NCBI RefSeq assembly: GCF_000340215.1
Contig: NW_006921532.1
Span: forward strand, 6,259,241-6,323,240
Reading direction: 5' to 3'
Source: Pseudocercospora fijiensis CIRAD86
Lineage: Eukaryota; Ascomycota; Dothideomycetes; Mycosphaerellales; Mycosphaerellaceae
DNA length: 64,000 nt
Within the stretch, counting starts at the first letter, position 1. Each line of letters opens with the position of its first letter. Both the position numbers and the translations under genes were made by a program. This document shows positions 24,801 through 37,242 of this stretch, in pieces. Under the pieces are notes generated by a model. The model saw only the letters and a program-made list of their open reading frames with translations, made no database searches and was not told where the DNA came from.

Positions 24801-25800
24801 TGTTTTAAGTCGTACGTATCCGCCTATACTTCTTTCTAATAGTTGCCTAGGAAAAGTAGGTCGTTTAAGTCTACTACGGTATATACGTCGACGTACAATT
24901 GTTATAGGAGCCGGCGACCGTAGAAGATAGTAGGAAATTAGTTTAGTCGATAGTGCAAAATGTACCTAAAGTAATCCCTAAGCGTAACGTGCCTCCTACT
25001 ACGCGTACGAAACTAGTTCTCCTACGAAAACCTAGGAGTTCTAGCCGCCTAGAGGAGGACGTAATGTATAGGGAAGTAGTATAGATAGTAGCGATTTATA
25101 CGATATAGAGTAGTAGACACCTCTCCCGTACTTAACCGCTCTACTACTACAAAATCCCTTATTCCGCTAATAGCTTCCGGATCGTAATCCGGATAGAGGG
25201 CGGCTACTTCGTTTACGACCGGCTTGTTATATCGACGCGCGTCCTATATACCTTCGTAGACTAAACTAAGGTCTATAGCCTTAAGAACGAGGCGCCTAGG
25301 TCCTTAGGAGGATATAAACATTTCCCGAGCCGCGACGAACTTATAATATAGCGCGTTATATTGCGTAATTATCTTATGCAACGCGATTATAGTACCGTAG
25401 TCTAGCTGCGGCGATAGTATAGATTTCTAGTTCCGGCTAGTATATCTACGATCGCCGGATTTCTATATACGCCTCTTAGTAGTATATACGGGGTCGTAAA
25501 AGTATAGCTACGCGTATTAGGGATCTTCCGTCGGAGCGAAGAGACCGCTGCCTAAATAATACGCTTCCCCGTAGATCTAGAACGAACTGTACCCTAATAC
25601 CCGTATATTACGCTTAGCTATAAACGAAGTTATTACGAGGCGGTAATTATAGGCTCGAATATTCTCCTAGAACGTTCTTACTTCTATATCCTTAGATAGG
25701 TCTATAGTAAGCAGTCGCCGTAGTAACGGAGGTAGTTTAGGGATCGGAAATATACCTTTTACCGCGCCGCTACTGCAATATATTATAAATACTATCCCGT
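21900..25800 (-). pseudogene. Helitron Rep-helicase polyprotein, RIP-inactivated
   Basis: Read on the minus strand. An N-terminal Helitron segment lies near 25700-25320 (with NIRVLGYSSFQIYGEAYYLG and AQLYFYDPVY). The Rep core starts near 24500 with GVPTYFITFTANPN then PEIKRYLF. The HUH position reads SLSYLYLLL (24250-24276), where the family has two His, so both metal-binding His are now Tyr, as expected of CAY to TAY changes. The Tyr motif region YINKYVYKGADRTTARL is kept near 23850-23790. The Pif1-like helicase starts at 22755 with GPGGYGKTFLYRILAA (Walker A, Gly-Lys-Thr kept), followed by IASSDIAV, LPSSRIAHSRFKLPL and later motifs to about 21960. The stops are of the RIP type. The exact polyprotein ends are uncertain. 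Confidence 0.8.
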
Positions 25801-28800
25801 TCTTGTCCGTAGAAGAAGACGGTTTGCTATCTACTCGGACGTTCGATACTTTACAGATCTAATACTTAGCTTAACAGTATTAGCAGGTATACACTATATC
25901 GCTAATATTAAGTATTACTGCCTCGTATAGCATCGAGACATACGCCTTAGGAAGAGTAGACCTCTCTAGGCGTAAGAGGTCGGCGTTAGTAGCCTACGAT
26001 CGACCTAGGCTATAGTACGCCTCGGCGACCGCCGTAGGGAGGGTATTATAATCGTTTAGACGTTTAAAAGATATCCGCCCTAGAGAAGGCTAACTAGCTC
26101 GCACCTAAGGACTAGAACCGCTAGCTCTAGCCCTACTAGCAGGGGCAGTAGTAGTGTCCGTCGGTATTGCTCTAGGGGTAAAAGGAAGGCTCGGTAGAAG
26201 TAGCGGTTAGATAGGCCCTAGCGACGGAGCTCTAGGCGCGATAGAGCTACTATTCTTAATTAAACTCGTAGAGTTAGCGTTATAGGTAGGCTCCGTAAAT
26301 TCAACGTCTATCGGTCTAGAAGGATTAAGAAGGTCGCCGAAGTCGTAGTAATTATCGAAAGCGTCTAGACCGTATTTATTAGGAACCTCTATATTCGGTA
26401 GCGTCGGACCTTGCCTCTCGGCGTCCTATATAACGGTGTCTCTAAGTAAGACAGACTAATCGTCCTAGTTATAGTCGCGACCTGTCGGACTTAGTAGAGT
26501 ATAGATACTAGAAGCGCCGCTTACTAATATAGATATAGAATCGGACCTGCGACTAACGCTCGGAATTGTAACGGTAGGTAAACTCTACGCCGAATGCGAC
26601 AAAGGAGATAGTATTAGACGTAACGGGTCGACAGTATATAACTCGTATATAGGCGGAGTATAGGGACGCTTAGTAGATAAAGATATAAGAAAGGGGGAAC
26701 GATCGGATAGCGTTTTAGATAAAACACCTTGCGTATATAGCGATAATACGCTAGGGAGGTCGCGCGTCGTCCCTAACGCCTCTAATATATCGTTAACGAT
26801 AGGACTTGCTCGACGTAACCTAGGTAATAGTCCGGTAGATGCGTCGTCGTGCGCTAACTATAGATATATAGTATTAGAATCGTAGTTGCTACGGGCAGAA
26901 AGTTAGGCTTTCTATTAAAGTTAGGGAATGTTATCGCTCGAATGCTAACCTACGCGCTAATATACTACTAGAGTATAGACCCTATAGAATCGTCCGTTCT
27001 TCCTCTAGAAGTTAGATACTAGTTTAACGATCTAGTAGAATTTGCATTAACGTAGTTCGACTACTAGTCTAGAAGCGGGACCGGTAACGGGAATACGGTT
27101 ATATAGAAACGATAGCCTAGCGGAAGATTAGGAGATACCCGCTCTATACTTCGTCTCTTTATCTCTATACGATATCGTTTAGAATAGATTATCGTCTTAT
27201 ACGACGTTTATCCCCGTCGACATTTTAACTAGTAATAGGGAACTAGATCTCCGCTTCGGCTTCGGCTATCGTCGCGAACGCCGCAACTTAGATAGACTAT
27301 TATCCGATATTAGGTTAATCGTAAAGTCAGGCGGTGCGAAAGAGCTAGGTATCGCTCGCTTCTTGCCTTTCCTACGCTCTCTATATCCGGTAGCGTAAGC
27401 ATCGGGCGCTTAGATCTAGAAGAAGATAGAGTAGATAGAGAAGATATTTTAGGTAAGGAAGAGCTAAGCGAGTACGCCGTACTATAGAGTTCGAAGAATC
27501 GCGGCCTTTCGTACGAAAAGCGAGGTAATTACGACGCACTATTAGTAGACCGACGACATCGAGGCGTCCTTATATACTACCTCTCGGAGATAGGGACAAT
27601 TCTAAGAGCGAGCCGTTATTTTCTCGTAGAGATCGTCGATAATATAAGCGTTAAGGTACGCCTCGGAAATTAGGATCCTAGAGCAGTATAAGGTATATAA
27701 ATCGTAAAGAGTCGATATTAGGGATCTCAGTTAGGAGGGACCGCGGCTATTAGCCTACCTACCTCTAATACTTACTAGTTCTAAGTTGTTTGTAGATAGA
27801 ATAGCTAGATATTCGATATTACGAAAGAAGTCTAAGATCTAGGGAGGACGAATCGCGAAGAATCGATAGCGGAGACCCTAGTTAGGAGGGCCTATACGAT
27901 TAGTACTTGCTTACGAATCGTAATAATTCGGAAATTAATACTAGGAAGTCCCTTTAACGGAGCTAGTTAGATTATTAGAATCCGTAGATTAGAAGATTCC
28001 TAGATCCTAAGGTAGTATTAGCGGAGTATATAGATTAAATAAAGGTTACCCGGAATACTACTCCTATACGAGCCCTCGAGATCTAGTTTAGACAAATTAT
28101 CCCTAACTAGTTAATCAAATCTAGGGTATATAGTTTGCGAGAGTAGTAGGATACTCGCCGGCCGAGATTACGGAGGAGGACTAAGTACAAATAGTAGGTT
28201 CGTATAGGGTAGTTCGTATAGAGGGGCGAGAGAGAGCGAGAGTACTCGGTAGATAGGCGCCTCTTTAACCGATCCTAAGAAAGCTCTACGTTTACCGGCG
28301 TAATCTAATCTTACGTAGTATCGATCTCGCAATTTCTCGACGCGGAAAGGCTATAGGCACCCTATAGAGCGCCTAAAGTTAGGAGACTAGTAGGATAGCT
28401 ACTAGATTCCTTAGGCGTTAAGTAGATTGCTCTATACGGGTCCTACCGGGAGTACTATCCTCTAGTCGCCGATTATTAAAGAGAGATACGTATATAGCTA
28501 GGGGCTATTTAGAAAACTAGATCCTACTAGAGCTAGTAGTATTAGTAACAGCCGATTAGAGGTATTAGGCGAGGACGCCTATAACTCGCCTTTAAGCGTC
28601 TAAGACATTAGCTCGCTAAACGATAGTCCGGTATGTCTAGAGACAGTGTCGTAGGCGGCGGATATAGAGGATTTTGATATAGAAGAAGGTAAAGAAGCTA
28701 TAACGGTACCTACTACGCCTAAAGGAAGGCAGATCGCGGTTGAATATATAGACTAAGCGCTAGTTAAGACTATACATTCTAGGAGGGCAATTTCGGTATT

Positions 28801-30312
28801 AAAGGCCTAGATTAGCGACATAGTACGTATACGCTAGCTCGGATAGTGTGTTCTTCGGCTTGATTTCCCGTACTCGGCGCTCTTAAAGAGCGATATTCGT
28901 TCGGGTAGTATCGCGCAATTCTAAAGACCTTTATTTCGAAACCCCCTAGTCCTAAGTACATTTCGAAGTAATACGCGCGCCGCGTATACGTAGCTGCCTG
29001 TTTGTTTATACACGTAACGCGATCTAGAAGTAATATATTAACGCGATTATTAATACAAACTTAGAGCGCGATACGGACATTAACCGTTATTCTATCGACC
29101 GCCGCCCTTCTATATACTTCGCGTAGTCTAGTACGACTATTTCCCCCTCGATTTCCTTCGCCGACACTATTATATTAGCGATTAGAACGCGCGCGATAGC
29201 GGACTAGGAGGACGTCGATTTTATAGCTATTTAGTAGTAGGAGCTAAACTTCGCCGCTAAGTCGCTCCGTAACGAGAATAACGGCGTTAAGCCGGAGACT
29301 AGCCCTATCTTCGATCGCCTAAGGGAGAACCGTAGAATAGGCCGGTAACCGGATATAGCGTACCGCGATAACCGCCGCTACGATATATACGCTAACGAGA
29401 TCGTAATAGCGGTTAATAGAAGGATAAACGCGAAACTAGATACTAAGTTTATAAGTATTAGCGCTGCGTATAGATGTCGAAACTAGAGCTAATAGTAACT
29501 AGACGTACTAGTACGAAATAGTAGACGGCGGCGTAGTCGAGCTTACCTTTTAGCCGAAGGACGATAGCTCTCCCTACCCCTTCGATCGTTATAACTTCTT
29601 AGAGGCGGATAGTAAGATTCCGGCCCTAAAGAGATTCGTAAGTTAGCCCGTCGGGAAGGATTGCCTATTTTTAATCTCGTACTAACCTCTATAGGCTCGG
29701 ATAGGTATATTAGGGCGAGCTCCGTTTCCGGACTATCGCCGTAGAAGACTACCCTCTCGCTGAATACCCCCTCCCGCTTCTTATATATCCTATCCTCGAC
29801 CCGCGGTCGCCTTCCTTCGAATTAGTAGGCAAGGTATAGCTATTCTATACCTTCGACCCGAAGTAGCTAAGCTATATCTCGACTAGCGGACCTAGTACTA
29901 ATCTAACCCTACCTAGCAAACAGGCCCGCCCGTTCTATTTTCTAGTAGAAGGCACTTAAGGCTTCTAATATAATATTGCGTTCCGCTCCGTATAAGATAG
30001 GGAGAACAAGTATTAGCCCTAGATATTAGAGAAGGCGTAGAATAAGGCTAGCTTTAGATATACGGACTAGTAACCTAAGATATTATAGAAGTAGGGAGTT
30101 AGCGACGTATACCTAAAGGCTATTAACGAGCTAGAGTTTAGAGGTAATTAACGACCGTATCTAAAGATATCGCGATTCCGGTAGTACCTAAATCGGTAGA
30201 AATAAAATAAAAATAGTCCTACCCTTACCGTCGCCTATATCTAACTATATATTTTACTCTCCTTTCCTATACTCGCTACCGCCGCGAAAATTATACCGAC
30301 CGCGTACGCTAC

Positions 30313-30593
30313 TAATCCTCTATTTACTCCCTACTCTTTCGGCGTCGCGAAATGCTAGTAAGACGTATCGATCCGCGCTATCCTAACGGCGAAAAGGGAG
30401 TCCCTCTTTTAAACCTCGCCCGCTCCTCGCGTCGTCTCTACTAGTCCTCTATTTACTATCTACGCTTTCGTCGTCGCGAAATACTAGTAAGACGTATCGA
30501 TCCGCGCTATCCTAATAGCGAAAAGGGAGTCCCTCTCCTAAACCTCGCCCGCTTCTCGCGTCGTCTCCGCTAATCCTCTATTTACTCTCTACC
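30313..30593. repeat. 129 bp tandem repeat, about 2.2 units (copy B)
   Basis: Same array as at 13742-14022, with the same 129 bp period and independent CG/TA differences. Confidence 0.8.
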
Positions 30594-30833
30594 GATACTA
30601 TATATACTTCTATAGCGAAGAAAGGCGAGGTCGGATAGGAGCGGCTTTCTAATACGTAACCGGAGCTAAGCGAGCGGGGACGCTTATAGCTACTACGTAA
30701 ATAGAGACCTCTAGCTAATTAGGTAGTCCTAAAGGTTATACCCTCGCTAGTTATTTAAAGCTAGCCCTAGTTAGCGAGATGCTAAACTATATTCGCTCGA
30801 ATATATTAGCCGACCGTACCTTTAAGGATGCGG

Positions 30834-30905
30834 TAAAATTAGTATAAGGCGATCTACGATCTACTAGATCGTCCGGATAGGGGGTTTAATTCCCTTATTA
30901 GCTAT
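30834..30905 (+). tRNA. tRNA-like sequence 1, RIP-mutated (copy B)
   Basis: Counterpart of 14263-14334: TAGTATAAGG A-box-like start, GGTTTAATTCC B-box with one RIP-type change, and a T-run right after it. Confidence 0.35.
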
Positions 30906-30951
30906 ACCTTTTTTTTTTAATCTATATAATTATCTATATTCTATAACCCTC

Positions 30952-31073
30952 TAGCTAATTAGATCGGTTCTAGATAGTAAGAGTTATTCGCTCGTAGTCC
31001 TTATAGAGATACGGGGTAGCGACTAGCGAGGGTATAACTTTTAGTATTAGAGGTTCGAATCCTCTATTAGCTA
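30952..31073 (+). tRNA. tRNA-like sequence 2 with long insertion (copy B)
   Basis: Counterpart of 14381-14502. The TAGCTAAT/ATTAGCTA acceptor pairing and the exact GGTTCGAATCC T-arm are both preserved. The paired stem of the insertion differs by one base from copy A (AAGAGTTAT instead of AAAAGTTAT). Confidence 0.5.
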
Positions 31074-34000
31074 TCCTTTTGCGCTCGCGTAAGGCGGCCG
31101 GCTATAGCCGCGAATTCTAGAGTTCCTATACGTGATTTTCCCCGTATCCGGGAGCTGCCGCGCTAAGCGGGAGCGCCCGCGTGTTTTAGGGATACTAGAA
31201 CTTTATATATATAAAAAAAAACCCCTAGCCTCCTAAGGTGCGTGCTTTCTTATCTATACTAAGACGAGATAGAGACTAAAACTAAACGTATCGGTCTATC
31301 TAGGGCCTCTAACTTGTCCGGTACCGCCGTCTATTTAGAGAGCGTATTGTCTTTACGCGTAGTAAGAACGAGATATAGCTTTAAATATACCCTACGCGCC
31401 GCTACGCTATCGAAGACGTCGCGTAAGGGCAAATTACGGCCTAGAGACGATAACAAGTATAGAAAGTTTATAGACTAAAGAAGATAGATTACTCTACCTA
31501 CGATATCGTACTTAGGCTCCTCCGCCTTCTTTCTAAGTTACGATAGCGTCTGTCTCTAGGGCGCGAGTACCGTACTTATAGTAGTCCTAAGGAAACGTAC
31601 TACTCTCCCGTTCCCGTATATATCTCTAGACGATAAAACTCTCTATTCCTACGCCCTATATCGAGGATTACTATCGCGTCGTCCGTATCGATTTAAGTAT
31701 AACCGAAATTAGCCGCATTCTATACTAACTATAGCCTCCTTTTTATATCGAAGTCCCTTCCCGCCTCTACGTCGAAGAAGTTATAGTATTTAATATAGCT
31801 ATTATCTCGTAGGAAGTCGAAGGGTTAGTTATATTATAGCAAAGCATCGATAGTGCTAGGAAGATAGATTTCCTCTAATAACCGTAGGTTGCACTTAACT
31901 AGGACCCTCTATACGAAGGTACTATCCGTTCGGCTTATTATAGTAAGATACGCGTATAGAGGAACGACGACGAAGCGATCTATACCGAACGGCTATATAG
32001 TAGCAAGCTTTATCTACGCGAATTCGATTTAGAACCGGTTAGTAAAAGCGCTATATTCTTAGGGTGCGCGATAGATATACCTAGCGATAATGCCGAGGAA
32101 ATAGCGAGTTAGACTTTTAGAGGTATAGTCTTAGCTCGAACTCGTCGAGTTCGTCGAGCCTATTAGTATTCGTATATAAATTAACGTAGACGATAGACCC
32201 TTCTATTTACTCTTCCCGTTACGCCTAAGTAGTAACAACGTTAAGGTTACCGTCTAGGTACTTATCCTACGACTACTTAGGTATAGAGATCTATAGGAGT
32301 TAGCTTTCTACTACTATATACTAGACGATATACGAGAATACGTACTACGTATTCTTCGTCCCGAGACTCCGTCCGCTAGTAGATCTTATTTATAACTAGA
32401 GACACTAATCTCGATATATGCCTAGACGGCCGGTAATCTATAACGCCGTAGTACGGAGGTTTAGGAGAGAAGCCGTTATTCTTATCTATATTACGGTTCT
32501 CGCGTACGCGGCGTAATACCTCCTTAGTAACTAGCTTATATATATCTTATAGCGCTTCTTAATATACCGGGGCCCGGCCTATAGCGAGTAGTTAGCGAAG
32601 TCGTATAGAAGCGCGGGGGTGCTTAATCTCGGCTATAGCGCGATTTAATTCCTAATATTAAAAGGCTCGCTACGGTATACTATATAGAACGTCTATCTCT
32701 ATAGCTCGATATTAGCGAAGATAGCGTACGGCGACTAACACGCTAGAGACTTACTATTAGGGAGGGCTATAGTAGCTAAGACTATATAGGAGGGGCGCCT
32801 TTATCGAGGTCGCTACTAGTAATATCGATAACTAGAAGGAGGTAGATATAGCTACGTAGAAGTAGTCGCTATATTAGTTATTATAGTAGTAATATTTAGA
32901 CGACGCGTAACGCCGTAATATTACTATTTATATACGTAACTATCGCTACGCGCTAAGCCTATACTAGCTAATAGATATAAAGCGACGATATAAAGCGACG
33001 ATATAAAGCGACCTACGATAATAATAACGGCCTCTTACGACGCGACGACGAATACTCGACCTTACGCTTACTACTCTAGCTTAGATCCTACTACTATAAC
33101 GTCGGTATCGTCGCTAGGGAGGTATTAATACGAACGAAGTCGTTAAGGACTCGAGTTAAGGCGAAGGAGCGCGTCGTCTACCTCTAGCGATATAATCTAG
33201 TAAGATATATCTTCTAGAGCTATAAATTTATATCGTATCGAGGGATATAAAAAGATGTCCGTTAAGTAGATAGCACGCTAAAAATTACAATAAATATACT
33301 AAGATTATCGTAGATTTCCTTCCGTAATCTCCCTAAATACTATATTCTCCCTTACGCTCTATACTACGATTGCCCGCGCCTTAGTTTATTATAACGCTCG
33401 ACTCGCTACGATACTCCTCTAGTAGGGCGAGACCGAATAATAATAAGGAAGGCTTTCGCTAGATAGGAGCGCTATATATAGTTAAGAGACAACTCCGCGT
33501 CGCTACCTAGTCGAAGCCTATACCGTTATAGAGGAGCCGGAAATAGTCTAAGAAGTAGATTATCTTAGCGTACTTATCGCTAAATAGGGCCGGGAGCTAT
33601 ACCGTCCGTTCCTAATCGCGAGTAGCACTCTCTAAGAGTAAGGCGACGCTAATACTATAGCCGGATATCGTATCGAATTAATACTAGATCTCGAGGACCT
33701 TTATAGCCGCCTTATCGGCGACGTCGTTATAGAAAAGGCTAGTAGTAATATAAAACACCTTAAGAGGCTTCGCGATAGTCGATCCTTCTACTAGCTACGA
33801 TTCGAATATCTACCTAAGGTCTAGCTTCCGAGGGACGATACTAAACGAAGGAAACAAGCCGAACTACTATAGATCGAGAATCCTCTATAGCGGGCTAAGT
33901 AGTAGCGAGTCTTACTATATCTTTATAAAGAAAACTACCGACTCTTATAGTAATTCCTACCGAGTACCGTAAACCTCTTCGTACTAGAATTATTAGCTAC

Positions 34001-34791
34001 TATATCGGAGTACGACCGCTACCGTACTACTTACTATAGCTTTCTATACCTTAGACCCTTTAAGACTATAATCTTAAGCGTACGTCTTCGCGAGTATTAC
34101 GGTAGGCCTCGAGAGACTACGATAGGTAGTTAGTAGCGGGCTCTCGTTAGATCTATACCGGTACGACGCAAATAAGTATCCGGTAGCTAAGGGAGTTAGA
34201 TCGAGGTCGGTTCTAGTAGAGTCTATAATAGTCGATCGCGATATTAGGTTATTATAGTAGCAATTAATAACCGCGCGCCTACTAAAGTCGTTATATCTCC
34301 GGACGTAGGCGCGTTATACGCGGCTACTATAGTCGTATATACGACGCGCGCCTTCCTTAGGACTCGCGAGCGAAGGATACTATAATTTCGTATAGCTTCT
34401 CGAAGGCCGTAGAGGTCGATAGAGCTACGATAGCGACTAAGAGGGTCGATAGTATCGTATTTATAAGATCCCGATAGCGGAGCTCGCGATAGTAGGGCCT
34501 CGGTACTAGTTATACGTACTAAATTACGCTTCCCGTAAGGCTACTAGCGCGATCGAGTATACCGCTTCGAGTAAATACCGCCGGATAAGGTATATACAAC
34601 GAAGACGCCCTTTTTGAGACTACTATCGAAGTTATAGCTCGTCGCGGTATATACTACGACGTCTACGCCCTTCCGAATCGCTGAGGTATTAACGTTCCTC
34701 GCGTCCACCAATTAGAGGCCGCCGTTGGCCCGTTTTGAGCCGCACTAAGCCTAAAGGGGCCCCAACTTTTGTTGAGTTGTCATATTATTAA

Positions 34792-35456
34792 TATTATTGA
34801 TTGATGAAAATTTCATTCGGTCCATCCACCTCCATCTCAGACTCAGAACCCACACACAACATCAAAGCCACTATCTTGGTGATATGAGAAGGCATACCAT
34901 TTGCCCGAATGGCTATCATTGTGCACTTCTTACCTGCTGACAGCCAATGATGCCGAGGGAAGACTTGTACCGCGATCGCAGGCGCCGCTGACATGCCGTG
35001 CTCACCTACAGTAGCGCCTCGATCACAACTCCACCACTAATGCGCTCACGCCCGCGTACCAGAGAAATAATCTGCTCCGGCGATCTCATGCGCACTGTTC
35101 ACTACGTACCTTGCGCCCCAGGCCAGAACGCCTTCTGCTGGACCCGAGGTCGCCCTGCATGCAGCCTCGGGCTCCTTCCTCACGCCTGCACTACGAAAGC
35201 GAGCAAATGGAAAAGCGCTCGCTCCGCCCCAGACATCGATCGTTACAACGAGCATCTGAACTTTAGAGGTATGTGCAGGTAGGTCACGCCGGTCACCTGG
35301 GTACTACCAGGCTGAGAGAGGCTTGATTCCTTGTTCCTCAATGACCCTACTTCTCTACATTGCTCTTTTTGCTATGCGCCACTCTAGAAGGGGTTGAGCG
35401 GACTGATGCATGCTCCGGAGCGAATCTAGCCTTGCGATCTGACGAACAGCGGAGCC
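34792..35456. other. Intergenic boundary between RIP block and unique DNA
   Basis: Base composition changes within a few bases of 34791: CA and TG become common and GC-rich. Several short frames exist on both strands, but none has recognisable protein content. The last part is the promoter region of the gene starting at 35457. Confidence 0.6.
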
Positions 35457-37091
35457 ATGGCCGGAATCGACGTAGGAGGATGCATGTCCGCCATAACTTC
35501 AGCCTTTCAAGGCGGAGCGGACTTGGTGCAATCCCTACAGGAGCGCAAGCAGCAGAAGAGAAAACGGAAGGAGTCAGACATGGAGCAGGTGTACGCAGAA
35601 AAGATGCTGCATAGAGCGCTCGTTGATGCGGCAGAAAAGACACAAACCGAGTGCGTGGAGAGACGGCATCGCCATGGACGAGCGTTCGTCCAAGGCGACA
35701 GCTTAGCAACAGCAGAGCTCAAGGATGTGATGATCGGTCTACAAATGGAAGTCATACAACCTCTGCAGCTCTCTCGAGCGAGCGAGAACGCCGTTTTGGA
35801 CACAGGACCTCTGCATGAGGCAGTCATTACCTACAAGGCTACCGTCATTCGCAGCTTGGTACATTTATGCTATCGCATCAGCGTCTCCTCCGCGAGGCAG
35901 ACTCAGTACAGCAGCAATGACTTCGTATCGCCGGTCACCTCGCCAGGTCTTCCCCAGAGAATGTCACTCAATTTTGGCGCGCTATCACTTCAAGAGCTTC
36001 CTCCTCCGAGACATCCAGACCGAGCGAGCTACCATCGACCCTCAACAAGTATAGCCTCTACGGTAGCTTCAGATGTTCGAGGCTCGAGCTCTGCCAAGAC
36101 AAGTCCAGAAACCACATTGTCCTCGGAAAGCGATACGAATGCGGATCGCGGAACATCGGTGTGGTCCAGGACTACTGCTGGAAGCCAGTTGAGTGTATCT
36201 GGTTCTGTTCGTTCTGCTTAGTCGGGATCCACATGTGACGGATCGCTGTCAGCTCCCGAGGTCTACGAGACAGAAGAGGATATGTTCCGAGCCAACTCCG
36301 CACCAGAAGTAGTAACGAAGGAGTATGAATCGATGCTAAGCCAGCAGGCTCTAAGATCAGCAGCATTGAGAGGACCGCCCATGAAGACTCCGAAGAATGC
36401 GCACCCAGCGTACCAAAATCACTACATGGAAGCTCCCATTACAATTTTCGAAGAACCCGACTATCCCTGGTCGCCATTGACACGACCCGCCAAGCACAAC
36501 AGTAAGTCAAGACCTCAAACCTACTCCCTTCCCCTCTACCTAACATACATCACCACAGACTACCACAACTTCTGCAAAGGCGCCTGGCTAGTCCGTCAAA
36601 AACTCGAAGAAGGCCTCAGCATAACCATGCTCCCCAACACCAAAGGCACCACAACCCCCTACTGGAAATGCAAACACTGCGCCTTCCGCTCCAAAGCCCC
36701 CTCCACAAACTCCACCACCCTTCCCGACTCCATCTACTTCGACGCACGCGGCATCCGCTATCGCTGGGTCTTCCTCGCCAAATCCCACTCCTTCGCCCAA
36801 ACCCCCGCCGAAGATTCCCACGATTTGTATTCATATTGTTGTATTTTCTGCGCGGCGCAGGGCACCCAGACGACAATATACAAAAACTTAAAGGCCCTTT
36901 TGGAACATGTGGTTTCTAGGCATAAAACTTATATGTTGACTCCTGAGGTTAAGGAGAAGACGAGGTGTGTGGTGGGGGGTGCGCCTGGGAAGGATGTGGT
37001 TTGGGATGTGAATTTGCCGGAGACGCAGGGGAGGAGTTTGAAGGGGAGTGTGGGGAAGTTTGTGATTTCTGCTGTGACGGGGTTGGGTTGA
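35457..37091 (+). CDS. C2H2-like zinc-finger protein of a fungal-specific family (three-exon model)
   Basis: The start ATG at 35457 has a strong context (GCCATGG). The N-terminal half is Ser-rich and probably disordered. The C-terminal part has CKHC (after WKC), a conserved YRWVFLAKSH stretch and CIFC followed 17 residues later by HVVSRH, a C2H2-type finger layout seen in many ascomycete proteins of unknown function. An in-frame TAG at 36219-36221 is best explained by a 60 nt intron at 36193-36252 (donor GTGTAT, branch-like TGAC, acceptor CAG). A second intron, 36502-36558 (GTAAGT...CACAG), is also a multiple of three. Joined, this gives 505 residues. If the first intron is not real, the gene is interrupted by a stop. 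It is convergent with the peptidase gene (151 bp between stops). Confidence 0.7.
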
Positions 37092-37242
37092 GGGAGGAGG
37101 GAAGAGAGGAGGAAGTTGAGAGAGAGGGGTTTGCTTCTTGTGAGTTTGGAATTTTGGAAATTTTTTTGATACCCATCGTTTAGCGTGATATGTTATGGTA
37201 TTGATTCGGAGCACTACATGTACAGCACGTTTCCATGAGCAA

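Larger units (their letters stand above)
18221..26719 (-). mobile_element. Autonomous-type Helitron (8.5 kb), RIP-inactivated
   Basis: On the minus strand the element starts with TCTAAAACG after an A (26720 complement) and ends with CACTAG followed by T, the canonical Helitron 5' TC, 3' CTRR and A^T insertion site. Eleven nucleotides inside the 3' end is a 7 bp hairpin (18232-18248: ATAGCTC, loop GAA, GAGCTAT on the plus strand). Inside, on the same strand, are Rep and Pif1-type helicase domains. Removing it leaves ATTATTAA|TAAAACACC, joining repeat copy A directly to copy B. Rep and helicase frames are broken by RIP-type stops. Confidence 0.88.
26726..34791. repeat. Unclassified 8066 bp repeat, copy B
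   Basis: This is a direct copy of 10155-18220. It begins immediately right of the Helitron and ends at ATATTATTAA, where unique, non-RIP DNA starts abruptly. Internal landmarks (129 bp array at about 30313-30593, tRNA-like sequences near 30834-30905 and 30952-31073, 13 bp minisatellite at about 32974-33012) lie at a constant offset of 16571 bp from copy A. Copy B keeps slightly more CG where copy A has TA at many sites, but both are mutated. Confidence 0.85.

Noticed and set aside
26726..26755. Left-end hairpin of the 8 kb unit as a second Helitron terminus
   Set aside because: There is a 6 bp stem but no CTRR end and no TC start at the other border, so the Helitron rule is not met.
35347..35827. 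Minus-strand frames overlapping the start of the zinc-finger gene
   Set aside because: They lie opposite a plus-strand gene with a strong start context and show no family resemblance.
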